Shown here in pieces: positions 48,150 through 60,297 of a stretch of DNA of 64,000 nt. The translations under genes were made by a program, and so were the position numbers. The stretch is from Cyclina sinensis (lineage: Eukaryota; Mollusca; Bivalvia; Venerida; Veneridae), in contig JAAONU010000003.1 of NCBI GenBank assembly GCA_012932295.1, forward strand, positions 28,754,361 to 28,818,360, read 5' to 3'. The notes under the pieces were generated by a model. It saw only the letters and a list, made by a program, of their open reading frames with translations, had not been told where the DNA came from and made no database searches. Positions within the stretch are counted from its first letter, which is position 1. Each line of letters begins with the position of its first letter.

Positions 48150-49400
48150 CAATGATATCCTTACAAAGATTATGATATCAAAAATTAAAATAACAAGCTG
48201 ACCATGGAACATTTACATCAAACAGAAAACATAAAGTCAGTCCTTTGTATGTCCGGGCCAACATTAGGGGTGACAAGAGTCGTGACCCTCATGAATGAAA
48301 GGTAGTTTCGTGTATGAAAACCACATGAGACGACCCCCTCCACCGAGTGGACTGAAGTTCGTGCTACACAAACATCAGTGTGAACACTTCCGTGCGTCTG
48401 ACCGTAAAAGTTTTGTCCGTTACATTTTCCGTCACCCACTGGTTGTAAGTATCACAAAACTTGACAACTTACAGATATCTGCGCATGCGCAATTTTCCGT
48501 CCAGGTGTGGAAAAAAACACTCAAAGAAGTGCTTCAATGACTTACAAATTGACTTCATCCGATAACTAAGGCTACTTCAGAGACACATTAATTCCTTTAT
48601 TCACTTTACTGTGTTTGTACAAGACTTTTTTTCAGTAGATTATTTTCTTCGTTGTTATTCTTTTTATGTTAATGAAAATACTAATGATAAAATGTAATCT
48701 TATGCATGTAACATGTAGGCCTACTTAAAATTGGAATATCAAGTGTATGTTCTAGGAAAAGGTTAATAAAACATCAGCTTTTTTCTCATTTCTCGAAGTC
48801 CCAGATTCACAATTACAAGTACACATTGTAGTTTTTATTTTAGCAAAAAAAATATCTTACCGGCAGAAATGATCTTTATTTGTACCTCACTTTGCTTTTT
48901 TAATCACCGAACATATTTTAAATATTGTGCATCAATTTTTGCAATCATATTGCACAAAAAAAGGCAGTTTTTTTTTCATGAAGAAATGACTTGAATACGA
49001 AAGTAAGACAAATGTCAACATTGTTTTAGAGTGAATAGAACATGGTTTGATTATTATACTGTCAGTACATTTCTACAGCAGTAAATGTGAACTTGGGACT
49101 TTAAATGTTTATTATTATTATTAAAATTATCATTGTTATTGTTGTAGTTGTTGTGCAGGCAAACTTAAATTCATTTAACTTTCACTTCTACTCCAGGAAT
49201 CATTTTTTTCTATATTCTATGTTTAACGAATTTAATACTATACATACTATATTTAAGTAGCAACGTAGCTATTTACAAAAAATATGTTGGTTTTGTTGAT
49301 TTTTTAAAATTTATTTATTTTTTTAATAAACCATTAAAAGGTTTCTTTCGGCTTTTTTAATTAAGTGGTCCTAAAGTCACACAATATTATATTACTCCGC
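48150..49400. other. intergenic, no supported gene
   Basis: Overlapping frames at 48218-48540 on both strands have no motif. This stretch includes the NRF-1-like palindrome listed separately; the rest is AT-rich. Confidence 0.4.
48480..48491. promoter_or_regulatory. NRF-1-like palindrome
   Basis: TGCGCATGCGCA is the classic NRF-1 binding palindrome, followed by TTTTCCG. It is unusual in such AT-rich DNA, but no gene start was found nearby. Confidence 0.25.
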
Positions 49401-49407
49401 GGGAAGA

Positions 49408-49490
49408 ACCCGTGCATATAGCTCAGTCGGCTGCAATTAAAAAATCTTCAGTTACATAAAACAAAGGTTCAAGGTGCGGGAGGCCATAGG
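49408..49490 (+). mobile_element. degenerate tRNA-derived SINE head
   Basis: ATAGCTCAGTCGG is a good tRNA A-box and AAAGGTTCAAGGTGCGGG a degraded B-box about 45 bases on. No cloverleaf closes, so this is a SINE remnant. Confidence 0.55.
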
Positions 49491-51700
49491 TAACACAAAA
49501 CCTGTTACGTTCTTTTTTTTCTTATTTTACAGTAGTTTTACAGCAATCAGACTGAGGTACACAATATTTCCTTCCTCTGAGGATATGATTCATCCAGACC
49601 GAATCTTACTTCAAAGTCCGAAAGGATAGTGTTTATTCTTTAGAACCTTTCATAACAAATCAGAAGGTAGATAAAAAAAATAGCAAAATATGAAATATGC
49701 GATGCCTTGAAATTTTAAACGAGGTCTTTAGTATCCTTAAACCCATACAAAATGGATGTAATATGTCTTATAGTTTTTTTCTTATCTTTTTCGTTTGTTA
49801 ACTTCATCATGATGTTAATGATTATGGTGATGAAGATGAAGAAGAAGACAATGTTGATGAAGGCGATGGTGGTAGTGATGATGATGATGATGGTGAAAAA
49901 ACTAAATGCAAATTTAAAAAGATTTGCTTTCCTTAAATATAGACCAATACCCAATCAAAAGATTGCGACTGTACAACACGTGACTCTCAGAACGAGGCAT
50001 TGTCTGAGTAAATCATTGTTCTTACCTTGATAACTGATACTGCTATTATAAGGTAGAGGCAACTGTATAATGTTTGACTGAATCTCAGTGTTGGATATTT
50101 GATAAGATCTTAAAATTAACAGAAAATCAAAACTGTTGCCTTATCTTTCTGCAAATTTATTGCAATTTTACTTCATTGTTTTTGAAAGTAGCATGATTCG
50201 GCAGCTGTAACACTTGCTTTTAATCATTCACTAAGATTGTAATCATCATTGTAAATATAAGTAAGGATAATATAACAGGAGTTAAAGTGACATTGTTCAA
50301 TGGAATTAACATAGTCAAATACAGGAGAGGGATATAAATGTGATGTGCAAAACTGTGTATTGTTTAATCTGGAGAAGAAAGGGATAACTGGTGTACTGAG
50401 AGAAAAGCAGATGAACAAGAGAACTAGGATGTCGAATATTTCATATGAGGCAGTTTGTCAAGCAGTCTATCAGTTAGTACAGTTTTAAAACAAGGACACA
50501 TGCTGACACTACTGGCACGAGGTATGTTTGCTACTTTTCACTTCCTCAGATCCTTAACACGCGTGAAACCACATTTTCTTATCCAGTGATTTTTCTAAAA
50601 GGTACAGCTAGGGCGCGAACACAACCAGACAGTTCTAGATAATTTTTTAAAAATACAAACAAAATGAATTAGTTTCCATAAAATCTCAAGTTGAAGTCAA
50701 TAAAGGAGGAAGTCGCAACAAGCGTCCCATATTCCTCAAGTCTAGGGCGCATGAACTTGACAGAAGAATGAATGACATTGGCGCTAGTATAAGCTGCCTT
50801 TCAAGCATTCCATGATTTAAAAAAAAAGATAAGGCAAAGAGATGTCTAGAATGAGTCTCCGTGCTGAGAAAACTTGCATGTACAGCAACAGAAGGTCTGT
50901 GAAAAGTTGAAACTCGGTACTGCTCGACAATGCTCGACTTTCAATTTTTTTTTTTTAAATTTTGATAACTGTTGTTGTTTGTTCTGGGGATTGTGATGAG
51001 GATGATGATAATGTTGATGATAATGATGGTCGATCACTGCAGGGATACAAACAGCTATGATATATCATTTCCGATGACTAATGAATGTTGAATGATATCA
51101 CTGAATTTTGTCGAGACCATAGATTCAAGCTCTAACATATCTAAAATTGTTGAAAATAGTCGTGAGACATAATTTTCCGGAGACAATGGGGACACCGTAG
51201 AATGAGAAACCGGTCTTTATTCAAATTAATTAGCCTAATGTAAGCTTGCTTACGCAATCAGTAAAACATTGGCGAAAACCTAGGAACGTCTCAATATAAC
51301 TCACGGCTTTCAAGTAATTGGAATAAAGGTGTTTTTTTAAGTGAAACCTTGGCTATTCCATATAGCTGTTTTCCAGTTAACCAGAGGGATAATTATGTAA
51401 TTTGTACATGCTAATAGACAGCTGCGTAACTGCGCAACCAATATTCATTGAAAACCAGTATTCTCCCTAAAGAGAGTCTCATTTGTGTACAGAATGGATG
51501 CAGATTAAAAGAAAACAACGCACGGAAGGTGAAATGTTCGGACAGCAAACTGTGTGCCCCATGTTTGCTCCGTGACCTCTTTCTTCACACGCCGAAACAG
51601 ACAAAGATGTGCTTGCATGTGAATAACCGGATATGCAGCTAGGAAACTAAAGAATGTTTAAAGACTGTCATTCAAGTAACAAGCGCTATGTTTGAATGAA
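49491..51700. other. intergenic with GAT-rich simple sequence
   Basis: GATGATGATG-type runs at about 49815-49895 and 50995-51030 generate low-complexity frames on both strands. The Cys-rich 64-codon frame at 51448-51642 is unexplained but has no recognised fold. Confidence 0.4.
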
Positions 51701-51702
51701 CG

Positions 51703-51790
51703 CCATGCCCCCGTGGGCCTCAAGGTAAAGTTTTGTGACAAACACACAGACCAAAAACAATATGCCCTCTCTGCGGGGGCATAAAAAATA
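51703..51790 (-). repeat. short terminal-only copy of a tandem-core element
   Basis: ATGCCCCCGTGGG at the left and ATGCCCTCTCTGCGGGGGCA at the right form a hairpin-ended fragment of about 85 bp with no core repeats, similar in its ends to the 58784-60238 element (ATGCCCCC..GGGGGCAT). Confidence 0.5.
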
Positions 51791-51794
51791 GCCG

Positions 51795-52870
51795 AATGAG
51801 CCAAGTATCGCAATCATCTGACTATGTATGCATACATATCAACATCCTCTTGAAGTTAGACAATTAGGTTAAGGCAGAATAGAATTATGTGAAATAATGT
51901 TGAGTCTGATAATGACATTTCTAACTGTATTTCCTAATAGTAAGAGAAATTTCAAGGCGTCTAGTAAACACGCGGAGGTCGTCGATTACTTCTGTTTTTC
52001 TATGACAGATGTTGTTGTATTTTGTCGTATTATGTCGTACTTTGTAAACAAATATTGTCGGTCATTTGCCTATCAGCTCTTTTCCAGAACAGTTTATAAC
52101 TGAGTAAGGTCGTACCCCTTGGTGCAACAGAAAAGTATAACCCCTTGTATTTTTATGTTACGCGGTATTTCGGATATGCTGACCATCTACGAACCTTTTC
52201 CAACCCATAAGCATAAATTAAAAATCTTGTGCAGGGCAAAAATATGTCTGGTCCCTTTATTTACCGACTTTTTTGTTAAAATGTCACAAGGATGTTGACA
52301 ATGTTCTCACAAAAAAGTCTGATAAAATATAATTAGGTATGAGAAACAACATGAACATTTTGTGCAATATCGAAGAACCTACTTGAATAACAAATTTGTT
52401 GATTTAGCCGAAGGTAATCTATATGATCTGTGTCCAGTATCTTACCGAGGACATTATATTTATAGCATGTAAAGTGTAGTTGGGATATGACGCGTGCATG
52501 TAAGTAAAAGACCCTGCATGCTATCTTCACAGCAAACAACAGATCTATCGCAAGTACACCACCATTTAACTGGAACTAATAAACACGTTCTACGAATGCT
52601 TTACAGAGACCCACACAACTATTTCAGTTATAGCATTTTCCGATAGCGAGAAGGCTGTTGCTGAAATATAATAAAGACATAAATAAAACATTTGCGTTTT
52701 CACTCTTCTATTTCAGACTTATCAACAGGTGCTAAGGATCTTGTCCACTATCTTCACAGAATACAACAAATCCAGCACATGTTCTTTTGGTTTTAACTGA
52801 CAGAAATTTTTCTCTTTCTATCTTAAAATCGAATAAATTAACAGGTCTACAGGTCTTGTTCACCATCTTC
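51795..52870. other. intergenic, decayed repeats of CTTCACAG-AACAACA
   Basis: CTTCACAGCAAACAACAGAT (52525), CTTCACAGAATACAACAAAT (52753) and CTTCACAGAAAACAACAGAT (52868) show a larger, decayed repeat around the minisatellite that follows. Confidence 0.45.
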
Positions 52871-52874
52871 ACAG

Positions 52875-52964
52875 AAAACAACAGATCTGTAAGACGTGTT
52901 ATCTAAAACAACAGATCTGTAAGACGTGTTATCTAAAACAACAGATCTGTAAGACGTGTTATCT
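52875..52964 (+). repeat. 30-bp minisatellite, 3 copies
   Basis: AAAACAACAGATCTGTAAGA plus CGTGTTATCT repeats exactly (ACAGATCTGT at 52881, 52911, 52941). Confidence 0.93.
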
Positions 52965-52969
52965 AAACC

Positions 52970-55140
52970 AAGAGTATTATCTTAAGATGTCGGTAACCAT
53001 TTTTATTGCAAGCGACACTGTTAAACCTCGTTTAACAACAAGAAACGGATGAAGTCTGGTACCAAATGCGACAAGAAGTGAACCTAATTTTAATTTTGCT
53101 GTCTAAGCTGTTGGAGCGAAATATTTCAACGCGTATGTATGTGTATCTTCTTTACAGAAAAAAGTTGTATCTTCAACCAAGTTCGAAATGGCATGCACGC
53201 CATTAGCATTTTACTCTAAGATCTTTGAGGCACGTTGCAAACGTTTCTGTAATTTGTAATATAACAGTATATCCAATTCAGCACAAAATTTACATTTTAT
53301 TCACAAAGTTTCTCACTTTTGCTGATACGTAATGAAACGTGTTTCATCTAACTGGATTTTATATGACTGTATTATACCACTGTGAATATCAACTATACAC
53401 CCGTCCACATAATATAATAAATTCAGATATACTTTATACATTTTGCGCTGGTAACTAAATTTCAAAGATAGTTAATGTCACAGATACAAAATATATTTGC
53501 CAGTTATACCATATTATATGGTTCAAATGTGTCTGAGGCATAGCCCGATAGCAACTGCATTTTGGCGCGCTAAAATTGTTCTTTGAAAACTGTTTATCAC
53601 TGTACAGATATTTCGTATAGTAACGCTGAAAACGTCATAGAAACAAATATTACAAGCGTCGAGTGACCAATGCATGCGTCCAGTGATCTATTTTTCTTGA
53701 GTGGTGAAGGTAAAACTAGGATTCTGAATCCGTTCACGACTGTCCTTCATTTACAAAGTCATTAAATCACTTCATCATTAACTCTGAAGTATAAGCTGAC
53801 CGACTCAATAGTTCACTTATTTTCACTGTGTAATTTTTGTGACCGTAGTAAACTGAAATTAAGCAACCTCAAATGTCCTCTTAATACAGGGATACAGCTA
53901 GATTTTACCATATAATTTATGTATATAAAGATCAGCGCATGTGCAATATCTATATCTAATTATTGTCTAACTTCTGAAGATGATGATGCACATCCAGGTC
54001 ATTGCAATGTTCGATCACTTTCTTTACAGAATTCTATTTTCAGACAGGTAAGGTAAAGCTATTTTCCAAAGACATTGTCTGAATAAATAAATAACCTTGG
54101 TCTCTCGGGTAAAGGTCACTGACCCGCTTTGTAGTTTTCGTGTACAGGTCAATACTCTGTCATGCACAGAAACATTTTAATACAATTTGACGTAAACATC
54201 ATAACAGCCTCAATAATTGTCTTGCACTTAACCCAGGTGTCTCACTGAGAAAATGTTTCAAGGGTCACAGTTCAACTCCAATTTCTCCTTTCTCTTTTGA
54301 AATAATAATAATTATGAAATCCAGTAAACTGGGACTGAGGAAGGAAGTTTGAGGAATGTTCTTCACTTCTAGTGATACTCCTGTGTCCTCATTTTCGATG
54401 CTCTGAACTGTTTACTAAATAAGAGCACACGCGATGTACGCTTAACATTAGGGAAATTTTACGATATCTCATCTAACGACAGTCGATAATTCTCAAAATA
54501 TTAGTGACTGGTTTTAGTGTGACAACTCCGGGAGAGTGACTCTGAGGATCAACGATTGTGGTTTCTACATAACCCTGCTAAATGTCTCAGATGGACTTGT
54601 CCGTCATTCATTTTGGGTCGATCCATTTATCATTTATAGGGCTACTAACTGAAAACTTACTAAATGAATAGCGAACAGAGAAGAACATGATCAGATGTAA
54701 CGAACAGCGTAGAAAATTCTAAATAATGGATAAAGGTTATATGTGCACTATTATAGACATTGAAAATATCTTTGGCTCAACAAATACAAATACACCTGGA
54801 TTTGTTAAAGGGCTGCTGAGACAAAGACAAAAAAGACAAAAATGATAGTTTTTAGAGAAAAGGGGCAGACTTAAGATTATCGAACACAGTACAATGATAT
54901 TATAGTCAGAAATCATAAAAATATTAAATTATTTGAGTGCTGCGTTTAGTTCCTCTGGTACCCTTAACAGAAACTACAGATTGTTTTGAGAAAAACATGT
55001 CTTCCTCCCCACCCCATGTCATTTACTATGAAGAATACTAGTTATAATTGTATTACAATTTGAGCAAATTATGGGCTGCAACTCTTCTAACAATCAGCCA
55101 ACTAGTATAAGTCAATTATATGCGTAACTACACTTGCAAA
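52970..55140. other. intergenic, nothing recognised
   Basis: No frame with motif, no clear repeat. Confidence 0.4.
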
Positions 55141-55169
55141 TGATCACTGCTGTAACGTTTCGTCAACAT

Positions 55170-55690
55170 CTAACCAACAATTATGGAGGTATGTCCAACT
55201 GTATTCAAATCTGGATAAATCAAGGGCCGTAACTTCGCTAAATATCATCCGACCGGAACAGGACAAAAAAATATATAACCACTTTTGCGTATAATCATTC
55301 CTGTGAAGTTTCTTCAAAATTCGATCAGCGGTTTTGGAGATACCCAAATGTATGCCAATTTGGACCAATAGGGGCAATGACTCCACCAGAAATAGCCCGA
55401 CCGGAACACATCAATAATACATGTGAAGTTTCTTTTAATCAGATATAGCGGTTATGGATAATACGCCCATATGTGTTCAAATTTGGACAAATCAAGAACG
55501 GAAAATGCCAACGTTACGCTCAACTAGGCTTGGTACCAATAAATCATAGCAAGTTCCTTTGAAATCAAACCAGCAGTTATGGAGAAGCGCAGAGCAATTT
55601 TTTAGCATACAGACAACCAGATAGACAGACAGGCTGACGTAAAGTACAGAAACAATATGTCTCCCATCCCACTTTATTGGGGGAGATATA
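55170..55690 (+). repeat. tandem-core element ('CCCGACCGGAAC' family) with 3' hairpin
   Basis: Four anchors (TTATGGAGG or TTTTGGAGATACC type at 55181, 55332, 55452, 55577) mark units of 120-150 bp that also share CCGACCGGAACA, TGTGAAGTTTCTT and AAATTTGGAC. CAGATAGACAGACAGGCTG follows, then TCTCCC (55660-55665) with GGGAGA (55681-55686). Frames at 55144-55734 on the minus strand are in the repeat. Confidence 0.72.
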
Positions 55691-57924
55691 TATTTAAAAT
55701 CAAAAGTACAATGCAGGGAAAGGGTCGAGGGCATTGGGTACTTTGTTTAACATAAAAGGTTTGATCTTTTGTCAACTTCTGATACCTCTGTAGGTTCAGG
55801 TTATGAATACTCGGGTATTTATATAAGGTGAGGGGCCTAGTAAAACAAGAGATGTCATATTGACACTGGTCCACTATTTCTTACTCATCAGAAATTCCCA
55901 AGATCGAGTGGATGTTGACACCTCGTGGTCGACTTTCCTTAAATGATGAAGATCCAGGCTTCAGTATTTCTTGATAAATTTATTATAGACCATTAAAGTG
56001 AAATGATTTAAAAACACAGGCTTTGTGAGCTTGACTGCTGCTGCAGGAAGCCAAAAAACAATAGTGGTCACTCATTATTGAAAAAAGGATTCGAGGAAGG
56101 AAATGATGAAGGAAATAAGGAATGAAAGTAACAGATGGAAGTTTTTTTTTAAAAGATTGATAATTGTTGGTTGTTGGTGATATACTTGTTGTCTTACTAT
56201 CTGTGTGTTGCTGTTACTGCACGGGCTGAGGTAACTTTGTTTACTAATCTTGATCGTTGCTATGGTGGTTGAAGCTGTGATAGTGTCTGTTCGATCACGA
56301 CTAAACGAATGTAAGGGATATGTTGTACTGAACACGGTTTTGTGTGTGTATTTTATAGTAAAGCCGTGGTTGTTTTATGGACTTGTTTCAAACCTCTGTA
56401 ACTGCATCTTTTTTTAAGAAACAACCTATTTGGCAAAATAAAGACAATTTGAAACACTTTTTACCTTTTTAGGGATTTAGAACATATGATTAGACTTCAC
56501 TGGATTTTATAGTTTTATAAAGAAAAGAGGAAAGCATTTCAAACTTACTGCATTTCGTAGTCTGACCTTAAAACTACATCAGGTAGTCTGTAATCTTTCA
56601 CGTTGTTCAGTAAAACAGCCAAACTACCGAAAGAATTACATCAGATGGTGAGAATTACTGAAATAGGATTACATGGTATCATTGTATTTCCACCCATTTC
56701 ATAATGAAAGAAAGCTGTCAATACAGAATGGGAATGGCGCTTCAAACTAGCTTTCATTAATTTCTATTCTGTTTTGAACACACAATGAATTAAGCTGTTC
56801 ACATGTTCTAAAATTAAAGGTTAACTTCAAATTCTATTAAAAGCGCTAAGGGAAGACAATCCTTATGTTACATATAACACTTTTTTCTGTTGTCTTCTGA
56901 ATGTTTCTGTAAATTTTAATACTAGATCAGGACGCATGACATTTTAAGGCGTCTCGGCAACATTGACCCCCCAGTAACAACAGTATGTCACACAATACCA
57001 AAAATGACATATTAGACATAATATTTGTCTTGTTTGTGTGTGTGTATACATATATAATTCTCTGAAGTGGTTCAAGCCTCTAAAAGTACCCGCCTCCATC
57101 CTATGGATATCCTCGTTCATTATGTAATGTTGTAATGTTTGTTATATGGCACTGAATAACAATTTCTTTACAAATAGTGTGTCAAATTATGTTCAATATT
57201 CCGAAATCGCCAGAAGGAACCCTTAGTATTTGTTCTTCCCTTTATTCAGTGATAACCTTTCTAATGACGTGAACTTGACGCGATCAAATGAGATTGTGAT
57301 AAAAATGCTAAGAGCTGCATTTTGCCTTTTAACTTTTACTTTATAAATCATCTGTGAAAAAAATGTGACAGAAACATCGAATTCTGTGGTTATATCCCGA
57401 AAGATAAATGAAATGAAATAACAAAAGTTGGATTGATTAAACGCAGAATTCATATCGTACCTGGCAAACACTCTCAATTTAGATGTATAAATTATTTTGC
57501 AAATGTGAAACTTCGAACTTTTGCAATAACCAAGACAGTATTAAATTCAGGAAATTTTTCACAAGTTTTAACAGAAACTATCTTTTCAAACTTGTCTACT
57601 TTTAAAAAAAATCCCATAGACTTTTTCTCACCACTAACATAATTTTCTTGTTACTTTATTGCTAAACTGCTTAACTTGGAGAAATATATTAAACAGGTAA
57701 ACACCAATGTATGATTTAGTACCACAGTTAACAAGAGGACCAAATGACCGTTAGTCTCCCACATAAAAAAGACTATCAAACAATAGTTCTCAGGGTAGGG
57801 GGTACCCAGGTTGGAGTGAGGGAACCCGGATGACAGCCAAGTTCTTTCAAACTCCATCTAATTAACTAGGTAATGCTACATCATAAATAAATCTAAGCAC
57901 TAAACATTTCACTTTCTGACTAGA
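55691..57924. other. intergenic, nothing recognised
   Basis: Frames at 56075-56335, 57223-57477, 57433-57642 and 57651-57857 have no motifs. Confidence 0.4.
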
Positions 57925-58250
57925 TTTTTCAAACTGTTTCCTATAAAACTCTATGTAAAACCAAGTTACCGCTGAGCGGGTCCAATTTTGACCCAGAGGC
58001 CACTTTGTATAATCGTGGTAGAGGCCCCATGCTACACAGCAATTATCTTAACTCCAGCCTTACAGTTTCTGACGAAGATTTTCTTTTCTTTTTTTAAAGT
58101 TTTACTTATATAACTCTTTCTAAATGAAGTGCTCCCTTGGTGGGCCATGACTTGCACGATGTTCGTAGAGGTCCCACTAGATGATACTAAAACTGAATAC
58201 ATGTATCTAAGCTCTAGGTCTTTTGGTCTCTGATTATTAAGAACTTTAAA
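57925..58250 (+). repeat. fragment of the 'CAAGTGACCCC' tandem-core family
   Basis: Two partial units: AAAACCAAGTTACCGCTGAG with AATTTTGACCCAGAGGCCA, and TGAAGTGCTCCCTTGGTGGG, with TCTAAGCTCTAGGTCTTTTG. No GAC tract or hairpin, so it is truncated. Confidence 0.55.
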
Positions 58251-58783
58251 CAGCAACATGACAATACAGTTAGCGTAAATTTGCGAAAATCACGGAAATC
58301 TGAAAGTTTTCATACCAGATGTGCAACGGTAAGAGAACTCTGCCGACTATGGTGTCTTTTCTATAGCATTTTTAACAGAACTTTTATTTATAAACTTTAA
58401 TGTTGAAGCATCAAATACTGTATACGATTTGACATTCAAAACAATGAGGTCACCTTTTGTTTTGCCTTTGTAAAAACCTTTTCAACCGTTTTCTAAAATA
58501 GACAAGATGCTAAAAATGCCATGCAAGGCCACTAAAAAGAATGTAATTGAATTGTATTGCACGTGCATGTTGCCAGAAATGGTTGGAGACAGTCAAAGAA
58601 GTCAATAGAGGATGTAATGTAAAGTGGTTCCACAAAAATTGTGTAGGATATGTAGAAACTGTTAAGGGCAACAAATGGTTTTCTAATCAATGTACCTTGT
58701 AAATATGGCTAGTTAATTGTCAGATGTGCATTAATCTGTGATAGATTATCTGTTATGTAACAAGAAATGTTGGTAAAACATAA
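58251..58783. other. intergenic, nothing recognised
   Basis: No supported feature. Confidence 0.4.
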
Positions 58784-60238
58784 ATGCCCCCCGGCAGCAC
58801 CTAATTGCTTGTGGTTGGGCCAAAGCTTTCTCTAGTTATTGATCAGAAACCATTTTTAGGATCAAGGTCCCTGTGGCCTTGACCTTTGACCTAATGACCT
58901 CAAAATCAATAGGGGTCATTTACTGGTCATGACCAACCAGCATACCAAGTTTAGTGAACCTAGGTCAAAGCATTCTCTAGTTATTGATCGGAAACCGTTT
59001 TTAGAGTCAAAGTCTCTGTGAGCTTGACCTCTGACCTAATGACCTAAAAATCAATAGGGGGTCATCTACTGGTGATGACCAACCAGCATACCAAGTTTGG
59101 TGAACCTAGGTCAAAGCATTCTCTAGTTATTGATCGGAAACCGTTTTTAAGATGAAGGTCCCTGTGAGCTTGACCTTTGACCTAATGACCTCAAAGTCAA
59201 TGGGGGTCATCTACTGGTAATGACCAACCAGCATTCCAAGTTTGGTGAACCTAGGTCAAAGCGTTCTCTAGTTATTGATCAGAAACCGTTTTTAGGATGA
59301 AGGTCCCTGTGAGCTTGACCTTTGATTTAATGACCTCAAAATCAATAGGGGTCATCTACTGGTAATGACCAACCAGCATACTAAGTTTGGTGAACCTAGG
59401 TCAAAGCGTTCTCTAGTTATTGATCGGAAACCGTTTTAAGGATGAAAGTCTCTTTGATCTTGACCTTTGACCTAATGACCTCAAAGTCAAAAGAGGTCAT
59501 CTACTGGTGATGACCAACCAGCATACCAAGTTTGGTGAACCTAGGTCAAAGCTTTCTTTAGTAATTGATCAGAAACCATTTTTAGGATGAAGGTCCCTGT
59601 GAGCTTGACCTTTGACCTAATGACCTCAAAATCTACAGGGGTCATCTACTTGTGATGACCAACCAGCATACCAAGTTTGGTGAACCTAGGTCAAAGCGTT
59701 CTCTAGTTATTGATCAGAAACCGTTTTTAGGATGAAGGTCCCTGTGATCTTGACCTTTGACCTAATGATCCAAAATCAATAGGGGTCATCTACTGGTGAT
59801 GACCAACCAGCATACCAAGTTTGGTGAACCTAGGTCAAAGCATTCTCTAGTTATTGGTCGGAAACCGTTTCTACCTACAAAGTCAATGTGACCTTGACCT
59901 TTGACCCCTTGACTTCAAATTCAATATGGGTCATCTACTCGTGATGGACAATCATCCTACCAAGTTTGAAGTGCCTAGGCCTAAGCGTTCTTTAGTTATT
60001 GGTCGGAAACCGTTTCTACCTACAAGGTCAATGTGACCTTGACCTTTGACCTCTTGACCCCAAAATCAATAGGGGTCATTTACTGGTGATGGACGATCAT
60101 CCTACCAAGTTTGAAGTTCCTAGGCCTAAGCATTCTTTAGTAATTGGTCGGAAACCATTTGGTCTACGGACCGACGGACCGACCGACAGACAGACAAATG
60201 CAAAGCATATACCCCCACTTCTTTGAAGAGGGGGCATA
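58784..60238 (+). mobile_element. pearl/HINE-like element with nine 145-bp core repeats
   Basis: A TTATTGATCGGAAACC-type anchor occurs at 58836, 58981, 59127, 59272, 59418, 59563, 59708, 59851, 59997 and 60142, giving nine units of 143-146 bp. Each unit carries GACCTTTGACCTAATGACC, GGGGTCATCTACTGGT, GACCAACCAGCATACCAAG and GAACCTAGGTCAAAGC; the last two units are more diverged. Then come CGGACCGACGGACCGACCGA and a hairpin: CCCCC-A-CTTC / GAAG-A-GGGGG (60212-60234). ATGCCCCC near the left end (58788) mirrors GGGGGCAT at the right. The core-tract-hairpin order matches the non-autonomous bivalve 'pearl' elements and Helentron-associated elements as I know them. No protein is encoded. Confidence 0.85.
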
Positions 60239-60297
60239 ATTATTCAATATTAGTTGTTGCTGTTATATTTCATAAACTTTGATCTCTCTTTATATAT

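Noticed and set aside
49715..50030. Membrane-like low-complexity frames
   Set aside because: Produced by GAT/ATG simple repeats; both strands are open.
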